64,000 nt of DNA from Pseudomonas hormoni (GCF_018502625.1 NZ_CP075566.1:2113001-2177000), one strand, 5' to 3'. Shown: positions 44,132 through 54,189, numbered from the stretch's first letter. Numbers and translations are program-made. Notes: generated from the letters alone by a model not told the origin.

Positions 44132-44353
44132 TCAGCCTTGTCGGGCCTTGACCTGCGATCGGGCGTTGAGTTGACGGCAGGCGCGATGGGCATCTTCTTC
44201 AACATCATAGCCGTCGCCGATGAAGCCATTGGTGCGGGTATCGGCGATGCGGTACCAACATTCAGCGTCAGGTGGTGGATGACCGGCTTCCCCGGCTCGA
44301 CGACCACGAATGATGATCTTGTTGCAGTGCTTCACAACGTAAATGTCTTCCAT
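44132..44353 (-). CDS. small hypothetical protein
   Basis: 73 residues from ATG 44353 (MEDIYVVKHCNKIIIRGRR), with GGTGAGG close before it; the frame is open upstream to 44404 but without a ribosome site. Contains AECWYRIADTRTNGFIGDGYDVEEDAHRACRQL in two parts: a beta-rich start and a short helix with a cysteine. No named domain recognised. Confidence 0.65.
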   Translation of the reverse strand: MEDIYVVKHCNKIIIRGRRAGEAGHPPPDAECWYRIADTRTNGFIGDGYDVEEDAHRACRQLNARSQVKARQG

Positions 44354-44424
44354 GGCCTCACCGAAGCTGATTTCTATCACAACAACTATAGAAGCCATTT
44401 GCAATCGTGCAAAAAATGAACAGG

Positions 44425-45465
44425 TCAGTTCGTCGGTTGAGACGCTTCGATCATCCGTTCCAGGTACATCGCCAGCCCGACTTCTTCGGCCCTGAGACCT
44501 TTACGGGTTCTGGGACGCGGTAACTCGGCCAATGCCCCCAGCAGAAAACCGTCGAGCACCGCCGGGTGGATGTAGCATTTGCGACAGACCGCCGGGGTGT
44601 TGCCGAGTTGTCTGGCGACGTTCTTGACCATCTCCACCACATGGCGCTTGGCATCCGACTCCGGCTCCCATTGCAGTTCGCGCAGCACCGCCAATGCCAA
44701 CGCGCTGCCGGCCCAGGTGCGGTAATCCTTGGCGGTGAAGTCGGCGCCGGTCAGGGTTTGCAGGTAGGCATTCACGTCGGAGGAGCTGACGGTGTGCCGT
44801 TCACCGTTCTCATCCAGGTACTGAAACAGATTTTGCCCCGGAATTTCCTGGCAGCGTTTGATGATCCGCGCCAGGCGCCGGTCTTTCACGGTGATCTGGT
44901 GTTCGACACCGCTCTTGCCACGGAACTGGAATCGGATCGCACTGCCGTTGACCTCGACGTGACGGTTGCGCAGGGTGGTCAACCCATAGGAGCGATTGTC
45001 CCGTGCGTACTGCGTATTGCCGACCCGGATCAACGTCGCATCGAGCAAGGTAATGACCGTGGCCATGACTTTGTCGCGGCTGAAACCCGGCGCTTCCAAC
45101 AGTGTTTCAAGCTGTTTGCGCAGCTTCGGCAGGGCCAACCCGAAGTCCCGCAGACGCGAGTACTTATCGGCATCACGCACTTCACGCCAGCGCGGGTGAT
45201 AACGGTATTGTTTGCGCCCCCGCGCATCGCGGCCGGTGGCTTGCAGATGCCCGCGCGGGTCGGCGCAGATCCATACGTCGGTGTAGGCCGGGGGCACGGC
45301 GAGGGCGTTGATGCGCTTGATTTCATCCGGATCAGTGATGCGCTGACCCGTGGGCTCGAAGTAGCAAAACTTGCCGCGCAGTTTCTTGCGAGTGATGCCG
45401 GGCTGGGTGTCGTCGACGTAGTGCAGGTCGGGCGGCAGCACGTCGGGCAATGCGGAATCGGACAT
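44425..45465 (-). CDS. DNA topoisomerase IB (eukaryal/viral type)
   Basis: Relaxes supercoils through a 3'-phosphotyrosyl intermediate; 346 residues from ATG 45465 (AAGGA site). The N-terminal part shows GITRKKLRGKFCYF and VPPAYTDVWIC; the catalytic core has QYRYHPRWR, RVGNTQYARDNRSYGLTTLR, KSGVEHQI and DFTAKDYRTWAGS, and the active tyrosine is Tyr298 in CRKCYIHPAVLDGF, as Tyr289 in the Deinococcus enzyme. Present in scattered bacteria only. Confidence 0.93.
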   Translation of the reverse strand: MSDSALPDVLPPDLHYVDDTQPGITRKKLRGKFCYFEPTGQRITDPDEIKRINALAVPPAYTDVWICADPRGHLQATGRDARGRKQYRYHPRWREVRDADKYSRLRDFGLALPKLRKQLETLLEAPGFSRDKVMATVITLLDATLIRVGNTQYARDNRSYGLTTLRNRHVEVNGSAIRFQFRGKSGVEHQITVKDRRLARIIKRCQEIPGQNLFQYLDENGERHTVSSSDVNAYLQTLTGADFTAKDYRTWAGSALALAVLRELQWEPESDAKRHVVEMVKNVARQLGNTPAVCRKCYIHPAVLDGFLLGALAELPRPRTRKGLRAEEVGLAMYLERMIEASQPTN

Positions 45466-45540
45466 GGCGGTAATCCTTGGCAACGAATCAGGGGCCGTTA
45501 CAGCCATTGACCGCACGCCTTTGCAGACGTGCCAGCGGAT

Positions 45541-46620
45541 TTACGCCAGCACCGCCACCGCCTTGATCTGCGCCCAGAGTTGCTGGCCGGGGTGCACGTT
45601 CAATTGATCCCGGGAGTAGCGGGTGATCCGTGCCAGCAGCGGCGTGCCGGCCGCGTCCAGTCGAATCAGCACATGGGCGGCGTTGTCAGCACCCATTTCA
45701 CTGACCACCGTCACCGGCAGACGATTGAGGATGCTGCTGTGCTCGACGCTTTGCAGGCTCAGGCTGACATCCCGCGCCTGAACCTTGCAGCGAAGTGCCT
45801 GGCCGGCGTCCATCGGGGTGTGTGTCACGCGAATGTTCAGCGCGGTGCCCGGTAATTGCAGGGTCAGTAATTGATAGTCCGCGTCATAGGAACTGACATG
45901 GCCCTCAATCACTACGCCGGCGTCATCGCCCAACGCCAATGGCAAGTCGAGGCGAGCCAGGGTTTCACCGATAGGGCCGCTGGCCAGTGCCTTGCCGTGG
46001 CTGAGCAGGACGATGTGGTCGGCCAGTCGCGCCACTTCATCCTGGGAATGACTGACGTACAACACCGGAATGTCCAGCTCATCGTGCAGCCGTTGCAGGT
46101 ACGGCAGGATTTCGCTTTTGCGTTGCGCATCCAGTGCCGCCAGCGGTTCATCCATCAGCAACAGTTTTGGGCTGGTCAGCAGGGCGCGGGCGATGCCGAT
46201 GCGCTGCCGTTCGCCGCCGGAAAGGTTTTGTGGGTGACGATCCAGCAGATGGCCTATGCCCAGCAGTTCAGTCGCGTGAGCCATGTCGACCCGGCGCTGT
46301 TGTTTCGGGATTCGCCGAAGACCGAATTGCAGGTTCGCCAGCACCGACAGATGCGGAAACAGACTGGCTTCCTGAAAAACATACCCGAGCGTGCGTTTGT
46401 GCGGCGCGACGAAAATCTTCCTGTCGCTGTCTTGCCAGACTTCATCGTTGACCTGGATAAATCCGCGTTCCGCCCGTTCAAGGCCCGCGATGCAGCGCAG
46501 GCACGTGGTCTTGCCCGAGCCGGAGTGACCGTAAAGCGCGGTGACGCCACGGCCCGGCAGTTGCAAATCCACATCCAGGGCGAACCCCGAGTAGTTCAGT
46601 TTCAGGCGCATTTGAATCAT
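45541..46620 (-). CDS. modC: molybdate ABC transporter ATPase
   Basis: 359 residues from ATG 46620 (GGAG 7 bases before; TTG 46623 is in the same frame). ATPase motifs: Walker [11 protein letters not shown] near 31-40, signature LSGGERQR, Walker [13 protein letters not shown]. The C-terminal hundred residues form a molybdate-binding MOP/TOBE domain ([24 protein letters not shown]). It starts 3 bp after the modB stop. Powers molybdate uptake for molybdoenzymes such as nitrate reductase. Confidence 0.97.
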   Translation of the reverse strand: MIQMRLKLNYSGFALDVDLQLPGRGVTALYGHSGSGKTTCLRCIAGLERAERGFIQVNDEVWQDSDRKIFVAPHKRTLGYVFQEASLFPHLSVLANLQFGLRRIPKQQRRVDMAHATELLGIGHLLDRHPQNLSGGERQRIGIARALLTSPKLLLMDEPLAALDAQRKSEILPYLQRLHDELDIPVLYVSHSQDEVARLADHIVLLSHGKALASGPIGETLARLDLPLALGDDAGVVIEGHVSSYDADYQLLTLQLPGTALNIRVTHTPMDAGQALRCKVQARDVSLSLQSVEHSSILNRLPVTVVSEMGADNAAHVLIRLDAAGTPLLARITRYSRDQLNVHPGQQLWAQIKAVAVLA

Positions 46621-46623
46621 CAA

Positions 46624-47304
46624 TCAGCTCCAGCCTGCTTTGGTTTTGCGACTGGAGTAGAGCGCCAGCAACACGGCAAACGAGAACACCAGCATTGCCC
46701 CGGCCAGCCAATGGGCCTGGGCATATTCCATGGCTTCGACGTGATCGTAGATTTGCACCGAGACCACGCGGGTCTTGTCGGGAATGTTGCCGCCGATCAT
46801 CAGCACCACACCAAATTCGCCAACGGTATGGGCGAAACCGAGAATCGCCGCGGTGATGAATCCCGGTCGGGCCAGCGGCAGGATCACACTGAAAAAAGTG
46901 TCCCAGGGATTGGCGCGCAAGGTCGCGGCCACTTCCAGTGGGCGGGTGCCGATGGCAGAAAAAGCGTTCTGCAGCGGCTGGACCACGAACGGCATCGAGT
47001 AGAGCACCGAACCGATCACCAACCCTGCAAAACTGAACGTCAGGGTGCCGAGCCCCAGTGACTGGGTGAAGTGGCCGACAAAGCCATTAGGGCCAAGCGC
47101 CAGCAACAGATAAAAACCAATCACCGTGGGCGGCAACACCAGGGGCAGGGCGACGATCGCCCCGACCGGGCCGCGCAACCAGGACTGGGTGCGCGACAGC
47201 CATAACGCAATCGGAGTGCCGATCACCAGCAGGATAACCGTCGTCAGGGACGCGAGTTTCAGGGTCAGCCAGATCGCGGAAAAGTCGGCACTCGATAGGG
47301 TCAT
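46624..47304 (-). CDS. modB: molybdate ABC transporter permease
   Basis: 226 residues with five hydrophobic helices. Typical ModB features are [19 protein letters not shown] and the EAA-type loop [23 protein letters not shown], with [18 protein letters not shown] after it. The start codon abuts the modA stop (no gap). It forms the membrane channel with ModC and receives substrate from ModA. Confidence 0.97.
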   Translation of the reverse strand: MTLSSADFSAIWLTLKLASLTTVILLVIGTPIALWLSRTQSWLRGPVGAIVALPLVLPPTVIGFYLLLALGPNGFVGHFTQSLGLGTLTFSFAGLVIGSVLYSMPFVVQPLQNAFSAIGTRPLEVAATLRANPWDTFFSVILPLARPGFITAAILGFAHTVGEFGVVLMIGGNIPDKTRVVSVQIYDHVEAMEYAQAHWLAGAMLVFSFAVLLALYSSRKTKAGWS

Positions 47305-48108
<804 letters not shown>

Positions 48109-48114
48109 TTAAAA

Positions 48115-48138
48115 CGCTATATAGCCGAATATATAGCG
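48115..48138. promoter_or_regulatory. ModE operator upstream of modA
   Basis: Perfect inverted repeat CGCTATATA, six bases (GCCGAA), TATATAGCG, matching the E. coli ModE consensus half sites. It lies 43-66 bp upstream of the modA start, where ModE-molybdate would block transcription. No modE gene is in the window. Confidence 0.9.
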
Positions 48139-48194
48139 AATTGCCTGCAAACGGAATGTGTTGGAACTGGATTGAAGGGTGACGAATAAATCTC

Positions 48195-48291
48195 TGTAGC
48201 GAGGGAGCTTGCTCCCGCTGGGGCGCGCAGCGGCCCTAAAAGTCTTGCGGCTGCTTCGCACCCGAGCGGGAGCAAGCTCCCTCGCCACAGG
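48195..48291. repeat. REP inverted pair (REPIN)
   Basis: Two GC-rich REP units in opposite orientation: the left reads GCGAGGGAGCTTGCTCCCGC and the right its complement, separated by about 45 bp. This is a common mobile repeat of fluorescent pseudomonads and lies between modA and the oppositely oriented end of the nitronate monooxygenase gene. Confidence 0.9.
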
Positions 48292-48298
48292 CTTGTGT

Positions 48299-49363
48299 CT
48301 ACACGCGCAGCAACTTCGCCAATCCTTCCTCGGCCAAACGCCGCGTCAGCTCCGCCGTCGTCATCTCAACCCCCAACGTAAATGCCTGCCCGGTCCAGAG
48401 GTTGCTGAAATCTGCTTCCCCCTTTGCGCGCAATGGCATCAACGCTCCCCCCGCCAGCGGGAAGGCCGGAGCTTTATCGCTCATTGGCCCGAGTTCACGC
48501 ATGACCCGATTCAGAATTCCCCGCGCCGGGCGGCCGGTAAAAAGGTTGGTGATTGCGGTCTCGCTTTCCTTGGCCGTGCGCAACGCCTTGTGATGGGAGG
48601 CGCTGACCTTGGCCTCCGGCGTGAACAGATACGCCGTACCCACTTGCACCGCCGAAGCGCCCAACAGGAACGCCGCCGCGACGCCTCGTGCATCGGCAAT
48701 ACCACCGGCAGCAATCACCGGTACTTTCACCGCGTCGACGATTTGCGGCACCAGCGCGAAGACACCCACCTGGCTACTCAGATCGTCGCTGAGGAACATG
48801 CCCCGATGACCTCCGGCTTCGTAACCCATGGCGATGATGGCGTCGCAACCGTGTTGCTCAAGCCAGATCGCTTCTTCGACGGTCGTTGCTGAAGACAGCA
48901 CCTTTGCGCCGGTGGCCTTGACGCGATCCAACAGGGATTTTTCCGGCAGGCCAAAGTGAAAGCTCACCACTTCGGGGCGACATTCTTCGATCACTTCGCA
49001 GGTCGCGTTATCAAACGGCGCGCGATTGGATACCGGTGTCGGCGCGTCGAAATCCACGCCCAATTCCCGGTAGTAGGGCTCCAGCAGATTCTTCCAGTCC
49101 CGAGCCCGTTGCTCATCGGCTGCCGGCGGTTGGTGACAGAAGAAATTGACGTTGATAGGGCGCTGAGTGTGTTGGCGGATTGTCTTCAATTCTTCGCGCA
49201 ACTGCTCGGTGCTCAACATCGCCGCAGGCATCGAGCCCAGGCCACCGGCATTGCTCGCCGCAATCACCATGGCCGAACCGGTGGCGCCAGCCATCGGCGC
49301 CTGGATGATGGGCAGTTCGATCCCCAGCAGATCAATAATTCGGGTGTCTGGCCATTGGCTCAT
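48299..49363 (-). CDS. nitronate monooxygenase (NMO/2-nitropropane dioxygenase family)
   Basis: FMN-dependent TIM-barrel enzyme, 354 residues from ATG 49363. It oxidises alkyl nitronates such as propionate 3-nitronate to aldehydes or keto acids plus nitrite. Signatures: LPIIQAPMAGATG at the start, the catalytic-region AMGYEAGGHRGMF, PVIAAGGIADARGVAAAFLLGASAVQVGT (phosphate-binding strand). The class I motif pattern is present. It ends 8 bp from the REP pair. Confidence 0.92.
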   Translation of the reverse strand: MSQWPDTRIIDLLGIELPIIQAPMAGATGSAMVIAASNAGGLGSMPAAMLSTEQLREELKTIRQHTQRPINVNFFCHQPPAADEQRARDWKNLLEPYYRELGVDFDAPTPVSNRAPFDNATCEVIEECRPEVVSFHFGLPEKSLLDRVKATGAKVLSSATTVEEAIWLEQHGCDAIIAMGYEAGGHRGMFLSDDLSSQVGVFALVPQIVDAVKVPVIAAGGIADARGVAAAFLLGASAVQVGTAYLFTPEAKVSASHHKALRTAKESETAITNLFTGRPARGILNRVMRELGPMSDKAPAFPLAGGALMPLRAKGEADFSNLWTGQAFTLGVEMTTAELTRRLAEEGLAKLLRV

Positions 49364-49561
49364 TTGCAAGGTTCTCCGGCGTCACAACAGGAACGGGTTT
49401 TGTACCAGTAATGGCGGGCGCAGGACCAATCGATTTTTGCATGAGCTGCGCAATCTTCGGTGATGGAAGCGCCTGGATTGGCTTAAAGTCGGGTACGGCA
49501 AAATGTTGCAGTGTGATATTTCAACTGCACCACAACTGAGTGATTCGATTGGGAGACGACG

Positions 49562-50545
49562 ATGTTCCAGGGCATTTTGATCGACAAAGACGACAGCGGT
49601 TACCGGGCCACACTGCAAGAGATCAATGACGATCAGTTGCCCGAGGGCGATGTGACAGTGCGAGTGGCGTACAGCACGCTGAATTTCAAGGACGGTCTGG
49701 CGATCACCGGCAGCAGCCCGGTGGTGCGAAAATTCCCGATGGTGCCGGGCATCGATCTGGCGGGGACTGTCGAAGTCAGTGGCCATCCGGACTACAAGGT
49801 CGGTGATCAGGTCGTACTCAATGGCTGGGGTGTAGGTGAAGGGCATTGGGGCGGGCTGGCGCAGAAGGCGCGCCTGAATGGCGACTGGCTGATTCCATTG
49901 CCCCGGGAATTCACGGCTGCCCAGGCAATGGCCATCGGCACGGCCGGCTACACGGCGATGCTTTGCATTCTGGCGCTGGAGCATAACGGCGTGACGCCAG
50001 AGCAGGGCGACGTCCTGGTCACGGGCGCCAACGGTGGTGTAGGCAGTTTCGCCATCGCGTTGCTGAGCAAGCTCGGTTACCGGGTGGTCGCGTCCACTGG
50101 CCGCACCTCCGAGCACGACTACCTCAAACAGTTGGGCGCCAGCGAAATCATCGACCGCGCTACGCTGTCCGAACCGGGCAAGCCACTGGCCAAGGAGCGT
50201 TGGGCAGCCGTGATCGACTCGGTCGGCAGTCACACCCTGGCCAACGCCTGTGCCAGCACGAAGGCCAACGGCACCGTCGCCGCCTGTGGCCTGGCGCAAG
50301 GCATGGATTTTCCAGCCTCCGTCGCACCGTTCATTTTGCGTGGCGTGACCCTGGCCGGGATCAACAGCGTGACCCAACCCAAAGCCAAACGAGTGCTCGC
50401 CTGGAATCGCCTGGCCAAGGATCTGGACTTCGCTTTGCTGCCGCTGATCAGTCATGAAATCGGTTTGAGTGAAGCGATCGAAGCTGCACCGCGCTTGCTC
50501 GCCGGTCAGCTGCGCGGTCGAGTGGTGGTGGATGTGAATCGCTGA
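49562..50545 (+). CDS. acuI: acrylyl-CoA reductase (AcuI/YhdH)
   Basis: Zinc-free medium-chain dehydrogenase/reductase of 327 residues that reduces acryloyl-CoA to propionyl-CoA with NADPH. Signatures: STLNFKDGLAITG, FPMVPGIDLAGTV, LNGWGVGEGHWGGLAQKA and the NADPH-binding VLVTGANGGVGSFAIALLSKLGY. GGGAG lies before the ATG. It is convergent with ada with no spacing: its stop ends at 50545 and ada ends at 50546. Confidence 0.95.
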   Translation: MFQGILIDKDDSGYRATLQEINDDQLPEGDVTVRVAYSTLNFKDGLAITGSSPVVRKFPMVPGIDLAGTVEVSGHPDYKVGDQVVLNGWGVGEGHWGGLAQKARLNGDWLIPLPREFTAAQAMAIGTAGYTAMLCILALEHNGVTPEQGDVLVTGANGGVGSFAIALLSKLGYRVVASTGRTSEHDYLKQLGASEIIDRATLSEPGKPLAKERWAAVIDSVGSHTLANACASTKANGTVAACGLAQGMDFPASVAPFILRGVTLAGINSVTQPKAKRVLAWNRLAKDLDFALLPLISHEIGLSEAIEAAPRLLAGQLRGRVVVDVNR

Positions 50546-51592
50546 TTACTGTGTCTCACGCTCCAGCAATTGCCGCTTGCGCTCCACACCCCAGCGATAG
50601 CCCGACAGGTTGCCATCGCTGCGCACCACGCGGTGGCACGGGATCGCCACCGCCAGACTGTTCGCGCCGCAGGCCTGAGCCACGGCGCGCACCGCTTTCG
50701 GTGCGCCGATGCGCTGGGCGATATCCGCGTAACTGGCGGTGCTGCCTGCAGGAATCTCCCGCAACGCTTGCCAGACGCGCTCCTGAAATGCCGTGCCTTG
50801 AACGTCCAGCGGCAAATCCAGGCCGATGGCCGGGGCTTCGATAAAACCGACGACCTTGGCGATCAGTTGCTCGAACTCGTGATCGGCGCCAATCAGATTG
50901 GCCCGCCGAAACCTGTCTTGCAGGTCACACACCAGTTGGTGCGGATCATCACCCAGCAGGATCGCGCAAACACCGCGTACGCTCTGCGCCACCAGAATCG
51001 CCCCCAGGGAACACTGGCCGACGGCAAAACGAATGTCGTTGTTCTGACCTTCGGCGCGGTAGTCACCGGGTTTCATGCCCAGCAGCTGATCCGCCGCCTC
51101 ATAAAAACGGCTGTTGGAGTTGAAGCCGGCGTCATACAGGGCTTCGGTCACCGAACCTCCACCGGCCAAGCGTTGACGAACCTTGCGTGAACGGTGGGCC
51201 GTGGCGTAACCCTTGGGTGTCAGCCCGGTAACGGCTTTAAACACTCGGTGAAAGTGAAAACTGCTCAGGCCCGCGACGTCGGCCAGTTCACTCAGCGCCG
51301 GCAGATGTTCGGCTGTCTCGATCTGACGACAAGCAGCGGCGACGGTCGCGGCATGTTGCGCGGCGACGTCACTTTGATCCTTCGTCGCTCGTTTGCTCGG
51401 GCGGTAACCCGCTGCCTGGGCCTGCTCGGCCGTGTCAAAGAATTCGACATTTTGCGGCTTCGGCAAACGCGCGAGGCTGCTGGGGCGGCAGTAGATGCCG
51501 GTGGTTTTCACCGCATACACAAATTGCCCGTCAGCGCGGGGATCCCGGGCGACGACGGCGGCCCAGCGGGGATCGTTCTCGGTGGTTGTCAT
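50546..51592 (-). CDS. ada: Ada: methylation-response regulator and O6-methylguanine methyltransferase, zinc site degraded
   Basis: 348 residues in three parts: an N-terminal Ada metal-binding domain (about 5-75), an AraC-type HTH (85-180) and a C-terminal methyltransferase with acceptor Cys319 in AIPCHRVVRSDG. In the E. coli protein Cys38, 42, 69 and 72 hold zinc. Here only the first is kept (Cys35 in GIYCRPSS); the other positions read Ser39, Ser66 and Ala69 (YRPSKRA). Alkyl repair by Cys319 should remain, but methylphosphotriester sensing through zinc looks lost or altered. It sits 86 bp after alkB on the same strand. Confidence 0.93.
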   Translation of the reverse strand: MTTTENDPRWAAVVARDPRADGQFVYAVKTTGIYCRPSSLARLPKPQNVEFFDTAEQAQAAGYRPSKRATKDQSDVAAQHAATVAAACRQIETAEHLPALSELADVAGLSSFHFHRVFKAVTGLTPKGYATAHRSRKVRQRLAGGGSVTEALYDAGFNSNSRFYEAADQLLGMKPGDYRAEGQNNDIRFAVGQCSLGAILVAQSVRGVCAILLGDDPHQLVCDLQDRFRRANLIGADHEFEQLIAKVVGFIEAPAIGLDLPLDVQGTAFQERVWQALREIPAGSTASYADIAQRIGAPKAVRAVAQACGANSLAVAIPCHRVVRSDGNLSGYRWGVERKRQLLERETQ

Positions 51593-51678
51593 GGCTTCAT
51601 GTCCGTTGACCCGTTTGATTCAGGGTAACCAGTCGGCAGGCGCGCTGCACTCCGGGTCTTGCGGTCAAATTCTCGGGC

Positions 51679-52344
51679 TCATTGTGCGGTACGAAACGTG
51701 AAATTGATCCGTTGCTCGCCCAGGCGCGGATGCTGACCCTCCTTGATCGGCAAGACCCCGTGATAACGCAGGCGATCGACGCCGCCCCAGACCACGATAT
51801 CGCCATGGAACACCGGCACCCGCTGGCTTTTGTCGCCGCGTTCAAAACCGCCAAAAAGGAACATCGCCGGCAGGCCCAGCGACACCGAAACGATCGGCGC
51901 TGCGTAGGACGCTTCGTCCTTGTCCTGGTGCAATGACATCTTCGCGCCGGGGATATAGCGGTTGATCAGGCAGGAATCGGGCACGAAATCGGCAAAGCCG
52001 GCTTCCAGCGCCGCCGCTTGTGCGAGCTCAAAAAATACCGGCGGCATTTCCGGCCAGGGGGCGTCGGTCCGCGGGTCATGACGGGTATAGCGATAACCGC
52101 TGCGGTCGGTGGTCCAGCCCCATGTGCCGCAACTGCTCATGGCCGCTGACATGGTAAAACCGCCGGGCGTGACCATCTGCCGAAACGGCGCTGCTGCCAG
52201 AACGGCCTCGAGCGCAGGCAGTAACCGCTCTAGCCAAGGCAGGGCAAAGCCCCTCAAGACGTAGGACTGTTCGCCGATTTGCTCGCGCCGAGACTGTTGC
52301 TCGGGCTCCGAGTCGGCAAACAGATCGAGAGTGGTCGGGTTCAT
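51679..52344 (-). CDS. alkB: DNA oxidative demethylase AlkB
   Basis: Fe(II)/2-oxoglutarate dioxygenase that reverses 1-methyladenine and 3-methylcytosine damage; 221 residues from ATG 52344, with the frame open to 52377. Iron ligands His139, Asp141 and His195 (LHQDKDE, RYHGVLP) and the 2OG-binding Arg212 and Arg218 (RINFTFR) are present. It starts 5 bp after the stop of the second 2OG-Fe(II) gene, so they are one operon. Confidence 0.96.
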   Translation of the reverse strand: MNPTTLDLFADSEPEQQSRREQIGEQSYVLRGFALPWLERLLPALEAVLAAAPFRQMVTPGGFTMSAAMSSCGTWGWTTDRSGYRYTRHDPRTDAPWPEMPPVFFELAQAAALEAGFADFVPDSCLINRYIPGAKMSLHQDKDEASYAAPIVSVSLGLPAMFLFGGFERGDKSQRVPVFHGDIVVWGGVDRLRYHGVLPIKEGQHPRLGEQRINFTFRTAQ

Positions 52345-52348
52345 AAGG

Positions 52349-53053
52349 TCATAACGCGTCGTGAAAGATGATTCCAAGGGTATGCCGTTTTCCGCTGTGC
52401 AGGCGACTCACGCCGTGGCGCAGGGTGACCCGGTAATAGCCACGAACGCCTTTCACCGGTCGCTGGTTGACGGCAAAGATCACCGCGTCCCCCTTTTTCA
52501 ATCCAATGACCTGGGGGCGCGACTGCATCCGTGGGCGTTGTTCGGTCAGGACAAACTCGCCGCCGGTGAAATCTTCGCCCGGTTCTGACAGAAGAATCGC
52601 CACTTGCAGCGGAAAAACGTGTTCGCCGTACAGATCCTGATGCAGGCAGTTGTAGTCCTGCGGCCCGTATTGCAGCAACAACGGCGTGGGACGCTCCTGA
52701 CCGGCGGCATGACAGCGCTCAAGAAACACCGCATGCCTTTCAGGGAAACGGACCGGCAAGTCCATTTGCTCGTACCAGCGGTTGGCGATCGGCACCAGGC
52801 GAGGGTAGAGCGCTTTGCGCAAAGTGGCGACGATCTCCGGCAACGGGTATCGGAAGTATTTGTACTCGCCACGGCCGAAGCCGTGACGCGCCATCATCAC
52901 TTGCGAGCGGAACGGTTCGGATCGGGCGTACAGCGCACTGATGTCATCGCACGTTTCACTGCTGATCAGCGAGCGGATGATCGCGCAGCCATCCTGATCC
53001 AGTTGTTGCTCCAGCGTTGCCCAGTCGAGTGCATCCAGAAAGTGCTCGATCAT
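52349..53053 (-). CDS. 2OG-Fe(II) oxygenase, uncharacterised, in alkylation-repair operon
   Basis: 234 residues. The jelly-roll iron triad is readable: His138 and Asp140 in CLHQDLYGE and His213 in LRHGVSRLHSG, with Arg223 as the likely 2OG contact and a closing GIIFHDA. It is not an AlkB homologue by motif but is prolyl-hydroxylase-like. It overlaps the ogt stop by four bases (ATGA) and is followed by alkB after five bases, so its function is probably tied to repair of alkylated nucleic acid or protein. Substrate unknown. Confidence 0.88.
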   Translation of the reverse strand: MIEHFLDALDWATLEQQLDQDGCAIIRSLISSETCDDISALYARSEPFRSQVMMARHGFGRGEYKYFRYPLPEIVATLRKALYPRLVPIANRWYEQMDLPVRFPERHAVFLERCHAAGQERPTPLLLQYGPQDYNCLHQDLYGEHVFPLQVAILLSEPGEDFTGGEFVLTEQRPRMQSRPQVIGLKKGDAVIFAVNQRPVKGVRGYYRVTLRHGVSRLHSGKRHTLGIIFHDAL

Positions 53054-53556
53054 TGCTGCGCCTCACGCTCCAGCAGTTGCCGTTTGCGGTGCAGGCCCCA
53101 ACGGTAACCGCCGAGGCTGCCGTCCTGGCGCAGGACCCGATGGCAGGGCACGATGACTGCCAGCGGGTTCGCGCCACAGGCATTGGCCACGGCCCGGAAG
53201 GCTTTGGGTTGTCCCAGTTGCCGGGCGATGTCCTGGTAGCTGGCGGTTTTGCCGGACGGGATCTGGCGCAGGGCATCCCAGACCCGTCGTTGAAAAACGC
53301 TGCCGACCAGATCCAGAGGAAGGTCGAGTTCGGCGAGAGGGTTGTCGAGGTAGCGAAGAGTTTGCTCCAGCGCAGGCATCAAGCCTTCATCACGCTGGGG
53401 TGTTGGCTGGCCGGGGAATCGCCGCGCAAGGTCGCGCTCAAGCGTCTCCAGGTCATCGCCGAGCAGCAACGCGCACAACCCTTGCGCGCTGGAGGCCAGC
53501 AGCAGGACGCCGAGGCTGGAACTGCCGCTGATGAAACGAATCGGTGACATAGACAT
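53050..53556 (-). CDS. ogt: methylated-DNA-[protein]-cysteine S-methyltransferase
   Basis: 168 residues. The acceptor is Cys138 in VIVPCHRVLRQDG, with the preceding helix RQLGQPKAFRAVANACGANP and the closing GGYRWGLHRKRQLLE. It is a suicide enzyme for O6-methylguanine and O4-methylthymine. A strong AAGGAGT site precedes ATG 53556. It is first in the ogt-2OG-alkB(-ada) run and a paralogue of the Ada C-terminal domain. Confidence 0.94.
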   Translation of the reverse strand: MSMSPIRFISGSSSLGVLLLASSAQGLCALLLGDDLETLERDLARRFPGQPTPQRDEGLMPALEQTLRYLDNPLAELDLPLDLVGSVFQRRVWDALRQIPSGKTASYQDIARQLGQPKAFRAVANACGANPLAVIVPCHRVLRQDGSLGGYRWGLHRKRQLLEREAQQ

Positions 53557-53681
53557 GTTCTGACTCCTTAACCAAAGGTTGAGGTGGCCAGTCTAGGGAG
53601 CGCTGCCTTGGTGAACACTCCGGGGCTTGCGGTCGAATTCAACGGATGGAGCAGACATCCACATTGTCGCTCCGAATCCCG

Positions 53682-53858
53682 TTACAGCGCTTTGCTGACG
53701 CTGATATCGCTGATGACGTCTTCGCCCTGGCCATGAATCGCGTCCAGCGCGGCTCTGGCTTCTGCTTCGGTGCCGTTTTCAAGCTGGGCAAATTCGAAAC
53801 GGCGCTCGCCATTGAGTTTGTATTTGATGACGTACTTGGTCGTTTGGGCCACGGTCAT
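53682..53858 (-). CDS. small hypothetical protein (58 residues)
   Basis: Starts MTVAQTTKYVIKYKLNGERR and ends DVISDISVSKAL. Alternating hydrophobic residues suggest a beta hairpin plus a helix (EAEARAALDAIHG). An AGCAGGT lies just before the ATG, so the ribosome site is unusually close. Codon use is like its neighbours, supporting a real gene. Function unknown. Confidence 0.7.
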   Translation of the reverse strand: MTVAQTTKYVIKYKLNGERRFEFAQLENGTEAEARAALDAIHGQGEDVISDISVSKAL

Positions 53859-53886
53859 ACCTGCTTATGTTCGAGTTGGGTGCCGC

Positions 53887-54189
53887 TCAGCTCAGTTTCG
53901 TGGTGGAGCGGCGGATGATCTTGATCGAGTGAGTCAGGGTCGGTTTGCGGGTCACGCTGATCGGCCGACGGTTGACGGTGTCGATGGTAATGTTCCAGAA
54001 ACCGGTACTCGGTGCAGTAATGCGGGCCGGGAAGGTGTCGAACGCACCGCCATGGTAAGTGTGACGGCCGCCATTCTTGAAGCTGCGGAAGTTGGCGTCG
54101 TTCATCAAGCGGATGTTGCACATTTGGGAGCACTGGATGACGACGATGTCGTCTTCATTGAGGTGCTCGCGCTGGTGGATAAATTTCAT
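53887..54189 (-). CDS. DUF1883-like protein
   Basis: 100 residues with a GGAGG site. The sequence MKFIHQREHLNEDDIVVIQC, then SQMCNIRLMNDANFRSFKNG and a beta-rich end (ITIDTVNRRPISVTRK) match my recollection of DUF1883, a small beta-fold domain sometimes joined to TIR domains. Here it is alone. Function unknown. Confidence 0.75.
   Translation of the reverse strand: MKFIHQREHLNEDDIVVIQCSQMCNIRLMNDANFRSFKNGGRHTYHGGAFDTFPARITAPSTGFWNITIDTVNRRPISVTRKPTLTHSIKIIRRSTTKLS

Noticed and set aside
48195..48291. CRISPR-like or attachment repeat at the inverted GC-rich pair
   Set aside because: Only two inverted units with a short variable core, which is the REPIN structure; there are no regularly spaced direct repeats.
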